NCBI GenBank assembly: GCA_002914845.1
Contig: JXTC01000264.1
Location: forward strand, 306,153 to 370,152
Origin: Trema orientale
Taxonomy: Eukaryota; Streptophyta; Magnoliopsida; Rosales; Cannabaceae
Direction: 5' to 3'
DNA: 64,000 nt
Below are positions 1-12,162 of this stretch, piece after piece. A program made the position numbers and the translations under genes. Position 1 is the stretch's first letter. Every line of letters starts with the position of its first letter. The notes under the pieces were generated by a model. The model was not told where the DNA came from. It saw only the letters and a program-made list of their open reading frames with translations, and made no database searches.

Positions 1-1553
1 AGAAACTTGGCACCCCAATGCCAAATAATGGCGCCCCAGCACCAACCAGCCGGGAAAAAAAGAAAAAAAAAATAACTTACCCTTGTATGGCACTGTCGCC
101 AGCACCACCGTCAGCTGAAAGTTATCAACTTGGTGGCCACCACACCTTCGAGGCCAACTGAGCAGCTTTCAAGTAGGTAAGTGCTCATTCCTCATTGCTA
201 TTTTATATTTAGTGCATTCAAGACAATGCACATTTTAAGTTTGGGGGGAGTGTCTAGCACTTACTTGCTTTGTCTTCATAAGTTTGGGGGTTGAACTTTT
301 AAAATATTTTCCCTCTATTTCATTTTGTTTTATTGAGTGTCTTTCTTTCTTTCGTAGTATGTGTTTACCTTTTGTTTAGTTATTTGATTGTGTGTGTTTG
401 GGCTTTTGACAGAGGTTAATAGTCGATGATATGAATGAGAGTATGTGTGAAATAGCTCTTTGGAAACAGTTAGTATCATGACTGTTTGTGTGCTTAAATC
501 TTTTGTGGTTTTACTTGTTGAATAACTCTTGAATACATTTTGCACATAGTTATGAGCATTTAGCCTTGAATTGCTTGGAGTAGTTTTATGCTATGGCTTA
601 GAAATATATGTAGTCTCTTGTCATCTTATAACCCGTTTAACTGTCAATTGAGGCGAAATCCTAGGCAGCATGAAAATTGAAAAAATGATATGGGCCATTT
701 TGGACCGGTTGAGCCTTTCAAGCCTACCCGTTAATGTAATATCCTTAGTCACCCCCTTTGAGCCAAATTCCTTAACCTTTTTCAATTTTTGAGCCCTACA
801 AACTCCTGATAGATAAATAATTTCCCAAATTATCTGACCTCACACCATAAATGCATAGAAGTGTATTATGAACTTGTGATGAAGTTTACGTGGTTTATGA
901 AGAACGAAAAGGGGAAGGCCTTTTGAGGGATTAAGCTTTGCTGTCATAAATTGGTAGTTGATTGTAAAAAAAAAATGAAATTTGGTCAAAAAAAAAAACT
1001 AAGTTTGGGGGAAATTACTGTGGTATACTTGAGAGAATTGTATTCACTAAGTAAAAAGGGTATCCATAGTGTGATTAAACCTAAATGATACCATTCTATC
1101 CACCTATATCCAAGCCTTACATTACAAGCCGATTAAAGACCTATTAATCTTTGATTTAGTGCTATTCTATATTAGTGGAGATTGACATGAAAAGCGGGCT
1201 TATGAGAAAACTGCTCCACTTTTATTGAGACAGTTCTTAATGTGTATCCTAAGTCTGCATAAAGCGATTGGAGTATGATGGGTTAAATGTAAATAATTAC
1301 TACTACACACACACACTAGGAGTTGACAATAAAGCCAAGCTATTAGCAATATTAAAATTCTAAATTGTTGTGATGCTTTATGTTTCCTTTGAGTTATATT
1401 TCTTTAAGAGAGTTTTGAGGCATGATTAACCTCAATCAAAAGTTTCATTTGTGTGTCTTAATTTTGTTTTTGTGTTCTTTTACTTAATTCCTACTTGTTC
1501 ATTTTTGTTGTTTTAGCTCGAGGACGAGCTTTAGCTTAAGTTTGGGGGTATTT
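1..1553 (+). mobile_element. 3' non-coding internal region of a Ty3/gypsy-type LTR retrotransposon
   Basis: No convincing reading frame is seen here. The stretch contains four copies of the purine-rich motif AGTTTGGGGG (near 238, 280, 1002 and 1538). The last lies a few bases before the putative LTR start TGATAAGTG at about 1554, where a polypurine tract would prime plus-strand DNA synthesis. A long non-coding zone with repeated polypurine-like motifs before the 3' LTR is typical of large plant gypsy elements of the Tat/Athila type; that lineage label is inference, since no coding domain is in view. Short GGCGCC/GGCACC motifs at 8-45 resemble the array inside the LTR. Confidence 0.6.
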
Positions 1554-1804
1554 GATAAGTGTATTTTACACTTATCTTTACTATCCTTTTGAGCTTAAGA
1601 ATTGCTCGTCTTTGAGCTCTTTTTACTTGTTTTGTTGTTTTTAATATATATTTCAGGTGAGAAGTCATTAAGAGGTGAATTCTAACTTTTCAAGTGAAAC
1701 CGAGGCTAAACTAAGGAAATTTCGATCATTCGCGAGCAAAGACGGCTGAACAACATCTCAATAGCATGTAGCAGCGCCATGAATATGGAAGGAACCGGGC
1801 AGAA

Positions 1805-2095
1805 CTAGGCGCTGTAGCGCCAAGTTGGCACCGCAGCGCCAAAAGTTCTAGTAACTTGGCACCGTAGCACCAGGGAGTGGCGCTGCAGCGCCGTGGGATA
1901 AATGGTGTGGCGCCACTGCGCCACATCCATGGCACCGTGGTATTAATGGTGTGGCGCCGCAGCGCCACGCCCGTGGCACCGCAGCACCGCTCCCTGGGTA
2001 TTGTGGCACCGCAGTGCCGCAGCCTGGCGCTACAGCGCCTGCCCTTCGACCGTCTCAGCGCTGTGGTAGCAAATTCGGTGCCGCAGTGCCACAAA
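1805..2095. repeat. array of GGCGCYRCAGCGCC-like palindromes
   Basis: About a dozen 14-base near-palindromes of the form GGCGCTGCAGCGCC or GGCACCGCAGCACC occur at 15-40 base spacing with unrelated linkers. They form the only strongly GC-rich patch of the LTR. Similar motifs recur at 8-45 in the internal region of the same element. Their role is unknown; they could form hairpins or bind a factor. Confidence 0.75.
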
Positions 2096-2350
2096 GTGCA
2101 GACATGTTGCAAAATTCCTGGATCGTGGTCGGTTCTGCCTCCAATATTTAACCTCTCTTCGACTCATCTGTTTGGTATCACTGAGAAACCCTAGCAGCCA
2201 AAGTTAGAGAGACTTAGAGAGAGTTTCTGAAGGAGAAACAATAAGGAGCAGAAGAAATCACGATGATTCAAGAGGAAACCAGTGGTTTGAACAAGCTTTA
2301 AAGAGTTTTTTTTATCTTTTCTCTATTTATTCTTTTATTTTTCTGCTATG

Positions 2351-4286
2351 GACGTGTATCAGCTATATCATTATTGTTGTGTTCTTCCGTGCATAACTAC
2401 TGTTCGAGATTTGACCTCGTACTCTGATTAATTAAAGGGACCTGTGATTAATTAAAGAGAATAATTGAGATTAAGGTTAGATTACGAAGTATACGTAGGT
2501 GTAAGAGTTATCACAACACTGTCTACATGTCGAAGTCCTGCTGGGCGGTCGATATAGAAAACGACACTTCCCACAGCGTCTTTGCCACGTTAGCGGTTGT
2601 AGGGATAACGTACTTACGATATAACAATAATAATAATGGCACAATAATAACGTAAGCACTATCACAACGCTGACACTACGTATCGAAGTCCCGATAGGCT
2701 GTCGCAATAAAGAACGATACTTCCTACGGCGTCCCTGTATGTAGGCGGTTACAAGGATAACTGGCTTACGGATTGACAATAATATAAATAATGCAGTAAT
2801 AATAAAGGGTCTAGTTGACGGAGGCGAATAAACCGACCGTAATGTCAACTAGAAGTCAACGAGAGGTTAGACAAAATAATAGATAAAATAAAAGATAGTG
2901 ATAGAATACGAAATCCCGAACTTGTGCCACAGATCAAACACAGAGTTCGAGGAGAGTAGCTCGGTGTCCACAGATCACTGAAGTGCGAATATTAAAGCCT
3001 GCATGCAAAATAACTTGTGAAATAAGTTAGAAAAGTGTGTGTAGAAAAGGATGGTATAAAAATAATTAAATGATGAAGAAATGATATATGATAGGATATT
3101 GGGCCTAGACCATGCTAATGAATGAATATGGGCCTAGGAATAGAGAATATGAATTCGAGCCTAGAAAAGGATAGGTAAAGACACATATATTAATATGGGC
3201 TTATAATTAAGTGAACGGATACTAAGGCCCAAAAACGTTAGAATAACACAAAGTAGACTAGTAATTATATTAATGTGCTAATATGAATACGTAATATACA
3301 AGAATATACATAAGTGCTCATATGAATTTGTGTGGATGTGTGTGACCATTTAATGATCAAATCTGTGTAAATATGTGCTTGCAGCCGTGGTATTGAGAGA
3401 GGAACCGAGAGATGATGTTGGTGATTAAATGGAAGAAGTATAGTGATAATGATAGTAGTTGCGTTGGTGGTATAGCCTCGGATTGTGATTGAAGCAAGAG
3501 AAAGAGAGAAAAGAAGCTTGAGAGCCTTGAGTGAACACCAAAATAGAGAGAGAAAGAAAGAGAGGAAGCTCGAGGGCTTCGGATGAACATGAAGCAAGAT
3601 AGGAAAAGAGAGAGGGAGAGAGAGATAGACCGGTTGAAAGCAAATAAAAGATAGTATTATTGATGGAGTTAGGAGCTGAATAGTTGTTACAAAATGAAGG
3701 GGGTATCCCTCTATTTATAGGCAAATTTTCCTTATACTACAAGATAACTACTACTTTAAGGGAATGAGGTGTCAACCTCTTGTAAGCTTGCTTGTAGTTA
3801 TAAGATCTTGGTGAATAAGTACTTAAGGTAGAAGTACTTGTAAATACAAGTGCTTAGGTTGCAAGTACTTAGCTCACAAGTACTTATCCTACAAGTACTT
3901 GTAGGATTGGATGTTCCGGAAACTTCTAGAGTCTTTGGAGTAGCTTGTACTTGAAGTTGAGTTTGCCTTCCATGCTAAGTAGTTTCTAGAACATTCTAGA
4001 ACATTGTTGAGATGTCAAACTCTTATAAGAAAGCTTTTCTTCTTGTCCAAGTTGATGAAGTGTCTTCATAGCATTTGATGGCTTCACCTTGTAGGCTAAG
4101 AGGTAGTGATGTGTCAAGACTTGAAGTCTTATCCAATGAATTCTTGCCAAGTAGATAGGAGCTTACCAACTCATGGTCCAATTATCTTGATTATGGCCTC
4201 ATCCAAATTATGTTAGGTACATAATTAATTAGGAATAAAGCATATATTTGGCTTAATCTAAAAATTAGACTAATACCCCAAAACAA
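2351..4286. mobile_element. unclassified 1.9 kb insertion inside the gypsy LTR
   Basis: The surrounding LTR reads through if this block is removed. A 5-base direct repeat CTATG sits at both edges (2346-2350 and 4287-4291), consistent with a target-site duplication. The insert has a TATA-like 'CTATTTATAGG' (about 3711), purine-rich tracts and no significant coding frame. It could be a solo LTR or a non-autonomous element. The edges are a best guess, because the terminal bases do not give a clean TG...CA pair next to the repeat. Confidence 0.4.
2501..2806. repeat. diverged tandem duplication, unit about 153 bp
   Basis: Two adjacent copies (about 2501-2653 and 2653-2806) share the same order of words: 'ATCACAACRCTG', 'CGAAGTCC', a cytosine-poor middle with 'GATACTTCC'/'GACACTTCC', 'AGCGGTTGTAGGGATAAC' against 'GGCGGTTACAAGGATAAC', and an AATAATAATA tail. 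Substitutions are frequent, so the duplication is old. It lies within the insertion in the gypsy LTR. Confidence 0.7.
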
Positions 4287-5238
4287 CTATGAACTAAACT
4301 CTCTCTCTAGGGATATAATCAAACCTCTAATATAATTCATTTACATTGATTTCCTCATTTGTTCTTGTTATTCACTGATGAGTTAATTGTTCAACGTTGT
4401 TCATAATGCTTCGTTTATTTGGCAAGTAAACTGATTGTTGTATGAAATCTATATGAACTTGGAAAGGGGAGTGTAGATTTGGACATAGGTTGAACAATAT
4501 AGGGTTATCTGGTTTGGGGTAAGTTTACATAGGATAGGAATATACCTATGTGATTTATGCAACCCTTTTGGGAATTATCAAGCTTAATGAGTTTAATCAA
4601 TTTATATTAGGAGTAACATACTATCTTATTTAAGTATTTTTACCTATATCTTGGAAAGGAATTTATGAATACCATTGAGTTCCCGGTTGTCAATTCTTAA
4701 TAGATGATTGAACAGTGAGGAAAACTAGTAATAGAAGGAGTTAGAGGAGAGATTGCATCCCTAGGTTCGATATCATTGTTGCAAAACTACCGTTGGTTAT
4801 TTAGTGTTAATTTCCATTATCTTCGTTTATATTGACTTTACATTTTAGTTTTTGATCACAATATCCACTTACTGTCGTTTGGATAAATTGCAAACTAGTT
4901 TTGGTTAGTATTTAGCACCTGTAATTCATTTGCTCCTCGTGGGATTCAACACTCACTTACCATCTATATTACTTGTTGCGACCCGTATACTTGCGGTGTT
5001 TGTGTGTTAGAAATAGCCCAACAAAGATACTTGAGAATATGAGAGTCTTGCGACCAATAATCTGATTCTTATACCTACAATGAGACAATAGATGATGTTG
5101 ATAAATATCTTTGCAAAACGTAATGGAATGCGAAATAGAGTCCATGTACTCTAATAAAGTCTGAGAACTTGCAGATCTACCTGAAAGGATAAAATCCATT
5201 AGGTGTAAGTAGGTCCATAAAAGAAAAGAGGGGAGTAG

Positions 5239-6560
5239 ATGGGAAAATGGAGACTTCCAAGGCAAGATTAGTTACAAAGGGTTATACACAAAAGGAAGGT
5301 ATCGATTATGAAGAAGCCTTCTCTCATGTAGCTATGATTAAGTCTATTCGTATACTCTTATCCATCGTTATATCTCTTGATTATAAAATATGGTAAATGG
5401 ATGTCAAGACTGCATTCCTGAATGGCAATCTTGATGAGTGTATCTATATAAAATAACTAGAAGGATTCGTTAAAATGGGTCAAGAAAGAAAAGTTTGTAA
5501 ACTTAAGAGATCTTTAAGCAAGTGTCTAGATCTTAGAATATACGATTTGATGAAGCAATTAAGTCTTATAGTTTTGAGTGAAACATAGATGAACCTTGTG
5601 TCTACAAAAGAATTCAGGACAATAAAGTGATTTTCTTAGTGCTGTATTTTGATGATATTCTAATTATTAGGAATGATCTTGGATTATTATCATCATTGAA
5701 AGTCTTGTTAGCGCAATAGTTTGATATGAAAGACTTAGGTGAGCTTGCTATGCTCTAGGAATATAGATTCTACGAGATAGAAAGAACAAACGCATAGCTT
5801 TATCACAAGCTTCACATATAGATAAAATATTGGTTAGGTTTGTAATGCGAAATTCTAAGAAAAGCTTAATACCCATTCATAAAGGAATTACTCTATCTTA
5901 TGAAAATTCTCTTAAGACAAAAGAAGAGAAAAGACAGATGAGAAATATTCCTTATGCTTCGGCAGTGGCAAGTCTCATGTATACCATGCTTTGTACAAGA
6001 CCAGATATTTATTATGCTATTGGGATTGAAAATTATTACTAATCCAATCTAGGACCTATACATTGGAATGTAGCAAGCATATTCTAAAGTATTTTCGGAG
6101 AATTAGAAATCATATGCTTATATATTCTGGAGAAGATCTAACACCTATTGGATATACCGATTTGGATTTTCAATCTAATAAAGACTCTAGAAAATCAACC
6201 TTCGGTTCAGTCTTTACCGTAGGCGGTAGAGCCATTATATGAAGGAGCATCAAATAATCTTGTGTTATGGATTCAACCATATGGCAGCTTCTGAAGCAGC
6301 TAAAGAAGTGGTCTAGCTTCATAATTTTCTTATGAATCTCGAGGTAGTACCTAGAGTATAGCAATCTATAACACTTTACTGTGATAATAGTGGAGCAGTT
6401 GCCAACTCTAGAGAATCTAGAAGCCACAAAAAGGGAAAACACATAGAGAGGAAGTATCATGTGCTCAGAGAAATTATTCAAAAAGGAGACGTGATAGTAA
6501 TAAGATAGCATCTGAAGCACTTCTTTAGCTACTTCAAGCAATTTTGTATTGCAGATTCAA
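5239..6560 (+). pseudogene. decayed Ty1/copia reverse transcriptase-RNase H
   Basis: The plus strand translates, with several stops and shifts, into copia pol. The RT start is ARLVTKGYTQ at about 5261, followed by IDYEEAFSHVA, MDVKTAFLNGNLDE at about 5400, and a decayed palm near 5640. The RNase H part has SRKSTFGSVFTVGG (about 6187), TLYCDNSGAVANS (about 6370) and the IERKYHVLREII segment near 6450. Gag, protease and integrase are absent upstream, so this is a 3' pol fragment. It is non-functional and unlikely to be expressed. Confidence 0.85.
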
Positions 6561-6769
6561 CCATGCTCAGTTATTCACAATTGCGGATTCAACTATGGTA
6601 TTTTTAAAAATGATTTTACGAAAATATTTTTCCGAAATTTATTCCTAAGAATACCAGTATACACAACTTTTATCATTAAGAATTCCCATATAAATAAGGA
6701 ACCTTGAATCTTCAGAATATGCCTAACTCCATTCAATCGTCATTCCTCATTGTTTGTCATTGTTCACTT

Positions 6770-7610
6770 GATGGAACCAATTCCTATAACGCTACAATTT
6801 ATGTGGTTTCCCATGATAACTGAGCCTCCATCAACTTCTTTATAGTCTATAAATTAGTGCTTCCATGGACATATATGAAACATGTAACCCAAGTCAAGAA
6901 TCCATTTATCCTTCAACTTTGATGATATGACCAGTATTACCTCTGCACTTTTATATCCCTCCACCACATCGGCATGCGTTGACTTTCCTTCGCCTCCATT
7001 AGTTAGCTTGTGTTATTCTAGACAATTATGGACTTGGGTTTCTTTCCTTTAGAAATCAACAATTCCACAGCACTATTTTCTTCAGATTTGTTCATCTCGT
7101 TTTGCTTTTCGATTTCAATACTGCTTGTACTACCTCAAATTTCAGATACTAACGTCTATACTTTATTCAATCTTTGAAGCTTTCATATGACTTCGGTAAT
7201 GAATTGAGGATTACCATCGCTTGGTCTTCATCTTTAACCTTGACTCTAATATTTTCAAGATCAATAATAAACTTGTTAAATTTATTAAGATTATCTTCCA
7301 AAAAAATTTCTTCTTCCATCTTAACCTAAACAATTATTCCTTCAAATACAACCTATTGGTGAATGATTCAGTTGTCATTTTCTTTGAGACCTTTCTCAAC
7401 ACTTTATCCCTGAGACATAAAATTATTGTGCTATAAGCCTTCTCCTTCAATTCTGTCTTTTAATCAATCGATAATGAGGTTAGCAGAATTCCACTCAAGG
7501 CTAAAACATACCCTTACTAAACGATAATAGCCTTCATCTTCATTCACCACAAACTAAAGTCATTCTTCCTAGTAAATTTCTCGATATCAAATTTTGTGGA
7601 ACCCATGAAT
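6770..7610 (-). pseudogene. decayed Ty1/copia gag and protease start
   Basis: The minus strand begins with ATG at about 7605, just after the primer-binding site, and reads as copia gag: MGSTKFDIEKFTRKNDFSLW, later a segment around MVILNSLPKSYESFKD near 7200, then towards 6900 a protease-like KDKWILDLGYMFHICP stretch. In intact elements this last motif is WILDSGCSYHMCP, so the active-site Asp remains but its neighbours have changed. Several stops and frame changes are present. The element is cut off near 6770 and faces the plus-strand copia RT fragment. Confidence 0.75.
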
Positions 7611-7624
7611 ATGAACTATAGCTC

Positions 7625-8000
7625 TGATACCACTTGTTGTAATTGACAATCGATTAATTGAAGCAACAAGTACAAAGAAAATATACACAAGCACTCTGAA
7701 CACCTAATATTTAACATGGTTCAACTACAAATTATAATCTACGTCCATGGATTAAAACCAACAAAGAAACTTCTTCTTACTAAGAAAAAAGAGAAAACTA
7801 AAGTCATGGACTCTTCAATTAAATTCAAGAGCCTTCTTCTATGTTCTCTCTCTTACTCTCCCAAGTTTTCTCTCTATAGTTGATATCCTCTATACCTACT
7901 CTTGGATTATTTATAGAGAATAATTTACAACTCTCCCAATTCAAGTAGGACACATAAAAGACAAAATTGACCATACCTAATTGAACTATAAAACCATATT
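7625..8000 (-). mobile_element. LTR and primer-binding site of the minus-strand copia remnant
   Basis: On the minus strand the sequence TGGTATCAGAG (complement of 7622-7632) matches the initiator tRNA-Met primer site used by copia elements. Next to it lies an LTR edge ending in TACAACA (minus strand; plus-strand position about 7636). A TATA box CTATAAATA is on the minus strand at 7908-7916, where an LTR promoter is expected. The outer LTR edge is not resolved; 8000 is an estimate. Confidence 0.6.
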
Positions 8001-8572
8001 AAAGAGAACTATAATATACTTTATTTTTCATGGGCCTTTTGGTACTATTTGTCTTTAAACTTTTGTATTGTGTGATAAATAAATCCTTAACCATTTTTTT
8101 GAAGCTTTTTAAACTAAAGTAGAATGAGGTATCATATTAGTTTGTTTCTAAAGTTATTTTGAGATTTTATGTTAACTTCCTACTTGCACTCCCACTTGAG
8201 TTCTTTTAGAAGGATATATCATTTGTAACTAAAAATAAAAGTTTCTTATAAGCAAAGAGAGTAGAAAGAAACTTTACTTCTTCTTATTTTTCAATTATTA
8301 TTTCTTATAATTAAAAACTAAGGTAAAATATCAAGTCCCTAAAAAACTAAGGGTGTGCATTCGTGTTTTTTTTTTTAAAAAAAAATTATTTTCAGATTTT
8401 TAAAAATTATAAAATTATAATTAAACTCTTCATAACTTCTTTTTCTTTTGATGTGACACTATCGATAACTTTGGAAAATATTATAGAACGGCCCAAAACA
8501 CATATTCTCTTCACTTTTTATTGATAAAAAAAAAAAGTCAGCATCTTTATGTTAGTTTCTTTCATCTCACTA
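8001..8572. other. AT-rich spacer
   Basis: No coding frame, RNA gene or clear repeat edge is seen. Homopolymeric A and T runs are common (for example near 8370 and 8525). Confidence 0.5.
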
Positions 8573-8581
8573 TTAAATTTA

Positions 8582-9949
8582 GGGTTTTTGGCATGTTTCC
8601 TTCTGAATTAATCGTCGTTTGGCAACTTGGCCCCTAAATTATTTTTCTTGGCAATTTAATCCTTAAATTTACAGATTAGTTGCAATCACATCCTAATAGT
8701 TAACATCTATTAAATTATGGATGAAAAGAACATGTTCATCACACGTGATTGGTTTTTAAAGGGTAAAATTAGTAATTTTGGAATGTTCAATAGATTAGAG
8801 GAAAAATAGGAAATTTAAATTAAGAAACTTAAACTTAATTCCAATATTAATCAAAATCAATTTAGATTAAATCAAATTCATTGTAATTATCTTAAATTTA
8901 ATTCAAATCAAATCATCCAGAATTTACTTTTCAACAAACAAAAAAAGCATCCAGAATTTACTCAAATAATTTAAGAATTAAATAATTAAAATATAATTGT
9001 TGCTCCATGGTTCATGATTGCCCAGGGCTTGGGCAGAAAGGGGCGATGTACCTGTAAAATTCATCATCTTCATCATATAGCTTAGGTTTCACCTCAAAAC
9101 TCTAATCTAAACTTTACTTGCATCATCCTTCAAAATCTAGTTCTATAGGTCTTCAAAAAGGTTGACCCAAGCTTGGGATTCAAGTGAAGATTCTCATCTT
9201 ACTTTGATTTTGTTTTCTGAAATTGATTTATCTATCTTTTAGAGTTGGCAGAGGCAAAGAAGCTTACCTTCTTTGAGTCACCATGTTTACACTCCTTTGC
9301 CTGCAAATCGAGAGCTTTATGCTGGTCTCTGTTTGTAATTTCTCCAAAAAACGAAACAATTTCTTTCCAATATATATGTTCTGGGTTGTTTAGCTACCTT
9401 ATCAATTATTAATAGCGTTTGATGTATTTTTTTTTTTAAAAGTTCTTTTATACGTGGTTGGCTTCTTGTTTTGGACTGGAAAGAGAAGACCTAAAAAAAA
9501 TGAAATCTCACCATTTTTGCTATAGATCCGATCGTGTTGCTGTGAGCCAACAATGAATCCTCTTTTTTTAGTTTTTTAAATTGTTTAATTCTTGAATTTT
9601 TTGAGTGAGTTATGGATGATTTGATTTGAGTTAAATTTAAGATAATTACAATGAATTTGATTTAATCTAAATTGAGTTTGACTAATATTTGAATTAAGTT
9701 CGAATTTCTTAACTTAAATTTCGTATTTTTCTTCAAATCTATTGAACATTCAACATTACTAATTTTGCCCCTTAAAAACCAATCACATGCAATGCACATA
9801 TTCTTTTCATCCATAATTTAACAGATGTTAATCATTGGGATAAGATTGCTACTAATTTGTAAATTTATGGATTAAATTACCAATAAAACAAAATCAGGGG
9901 CCAAGTTACCAAGTGACGATTAATTCAAGGTTGAAACATGTCAAAACTC
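8582..9949. mobile_element. non-autonomous Mutator-like element (MULE) with long terminal inverted repeats
   Basis: The two ends, roughly 8582-8945 and 9605-9949, are inverted copies over about 350 bases; for example the left TTTGGCAACTTGGCCCCT (about 8619) is mirrored by AGGGGCCAAGTTACCAAG (about 9896). The element is flanked by a perfect 9-base target duplication TTAAATTTA at 8573-8581 and 9950-9958. Long inverted repeats plus a 9-base duplication are diagnostic of Mutator-like elements. The inner 650 bases encode no transposase, so it must have been moved in trans. The termini start GGGTTTTTGGCATG and GAGTTTTGACATG. Confidence 0.9.
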
Positions 9950-9958
9950 TTAAATTTA

Positions 9959-11220
9959 TTATTATTTACAATATAAACTCTAAAAGAACTCATGTGAGGT
10001 TGAATGTCATGTGTGGAGTGAACAGAAAATCCAGAGCATTGTTTAAGGGGAAAAAATAAGAGGACTTATTTCCTACCTCATTCTAAGGTTATGGGCCTTA
10101 AAAGTGTTAAAAAAAAGGAAAGAAAGATGTTGCGGATCAATTTATCACACATGGGAAAGATTAAAAAGCAATAATACCAAAACGTAAATATTACAAGTTA
10201 AAATTATAATAACTGAATGTGAACACCAGAAAGATAGTAGTTACACTAGTTGGGTAGGAACCACTCAACCACTGTTGGTAATATTACCGCAGACACTTCT
10301 AGTAGATATGTATTGAATGTTTCTCAAGAATCACAAATATGACTTCAGAATTCGATGCCTCTAACACAAATTGACCAATTTACACATAATATAGAAAATT
10401 GTCTAAAATTTAACAAAATCACTTATCAGAGTTGTTCGTCACTGACAAGTGGCTAAAATAGGTGGCTGGGGCCTTAGGCAAGGAGCACCCACCTAGTGTG
10501 GTAGTCAGCGCAAGTCGAAGATGGTCAAAACCTCAAAAATCTGGCAAAGGGTGGGCGTTACTTTCGTCGAGCTTCTGTGCTCCCTCAGTGGTGCGACGAA
10601 TGATGGGACAAGCTAGCGTAGCTTTGGCTGAAGGAGGAGGGTGGGCGGTCAGGCACGTTGGCAGTAAAGATGGTCAGGCAACTTCCTGGGGCAAGCCATA
10701 AAGAAGAGACTTCAAAGGGGGAGGATAACTCATGCAAAAATGGGGTTTCAATTTAGGGATTTTAGACCCTTTTTGGAGTTTTCATGCCATATGTCCAACT
10801 CTGGTAGAGGAATAATACTTTTTAGATTTGTAAAATAGCCCTTTGCCATTGATTCTTTTCAACTATGCGCCCAAATTTCACTAAATGACCCTAAGTCCGT
10901 TAATTTTCTTCACACTCAAACCCCCCAATTTGAATTTTAACTTATTTACCAACCATTTTTAATTCAAAACAAATCTGAATCAGAGAAAATTACCCAAATG
11001 CCCTTAATAAAATTATGGGATTTTACACTACTGATATTACGTATTTTAATCCATATTCAAATCAAACAATGGACAAAATTATTCTTCAAATAAAATGCAC
11101 AAAATAGTAGTAACTAAGCAAATCTTATTGCAAGGTGTATTAAAAAATATTCTAATAGTATACTAGTGAATATTCATGTCTTCTAAATTCATTAAAATTT
11201 ATTATATACGATATTCATAT
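9959..11220. other. spacer with one GC-rich patch
   Basis: Mostly AT-rich, without a recognisable gene. A GC-rich patch at about 10450-10710 carries a 79-codon open frame on + with no recognisable domain. Its composition is unlike its surroundings, so it may be a fragment of another repeat, but no edges can be seen. Confidence 0.4.
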
Positions 11221-12162
11221 ATTGTTTAAGGGGTAATTGGCAGCAACAGTCTCCAACCTTTACCTCTTTTAGCATTTAGGTCCCCAATTTTTATTTTGTG
11301 GCATTTAAATTCCCAAGCTCCCAATTCACTTACAATTGTTAGTCTCTCTCTCACTTCCATTTGTCTTCCATATTAAATTACCATATTGTAAGCACGTGAC
11401 CCATTTGGGAGGGGTATTCAAAGGAAAAAAAAAAGGACTATTCTTCGAGGACATTCCAAAATGCTAATTACTTCAGAGAGGGGAAAAAATGTTGAAGACC
11501 CAAACACCTGGGTTCCATTCCTCTCTTGCTAGTACTTATCCTCTCTCCTCCTCATTAGATTTGATCAATGACGAAAGGAAAGAGATAAAGTTTGTTAGTC
11601 ATATTTTTTTTCTTAGGTTTATATAAGTTTAGTGTGGTTTTTATTTTATCTTCGTTCAATTTATATACAACACTATATATGAGTGGAGCAATGGGTTTGC
11701 CCATTCTCATTCTTTTTGTCTCTTTTCATATCTCATGCTTAATATTAAACTTCATTTGGCTTTTTGGGTGTTTATTTATGAATTTTATTTATTAGAAATA
11801 ACTATTTTGGCTTTTGCTTGGATTTACTCCTATTGCTTTTCTGCTGCCTTTAGTTCTCGCTTCTGGTATCTTGCTCATTTTGTAACAATCTCATATATCC
11901 TTTCAAAGACTCATTTGTAGAGCTTTTTTTTTTTCAGAATGAAAAAATAGTGGTCCCAAGGCTAAGGAATAATAAATTACCTGATTATGGTAAGCTATTT
12001 GTTTGTTCATGTATGAGTTTTAAATATTTTAGAGAAAAAAAATATTTATTCAACTTTTCGAGGAAAAAATATTGTTTATATAGTAAGGAATATATTTAAC
12101 TTAGTAGGGTTCTATCTGACATGTGGAAATTATTTTTTCTTTTTTATATTGATGTTGGCAGA

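Larger units (their letters stand above)
1554..5010 (+). mobile_element. LTR of a gypsy-type retrotransposon, interrupted by an insertion
   Basis: The left edge is set by the polypurine motif AGTTTGGGGG followed by TGATAAGTG at 1554. The right part (about 4290-5010) has the usual ending of such LTRs, with a 'GTGGGATTCAACACTCAC' phrase at about 4940 and 'TGCGACCCGTATACTTGCGG' at about 4977. The exact right end is not resolved. Without the 1.9 kb insertion at 2351-4286 the LTR would be roughly 1.5 kb, a normal size. Open frames at 1726-2194 on both strands come from a GC-rich palindrome array and are not genes. Confidence 0.6.

Noticed and set aside
1726..2194. Overlapping open frames on both strands in the LTR
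   Set aside because: Low-complexity translations of the GGCGCC palindrome array, with no domain and on both strands at once.
10462..10701. 79-codon open frame in a GC-rich patch
   Set aside because: No recognisable domain, no start context, no splice partners. GC content alone explains it.
11592..11920. Hydrophobic open frames that could be read as membrane peptides
   Set aside because: T-rich DNA gives Phe/Leu/Ile translations by chance. They lie in the 5' non-coding part of the MULE.
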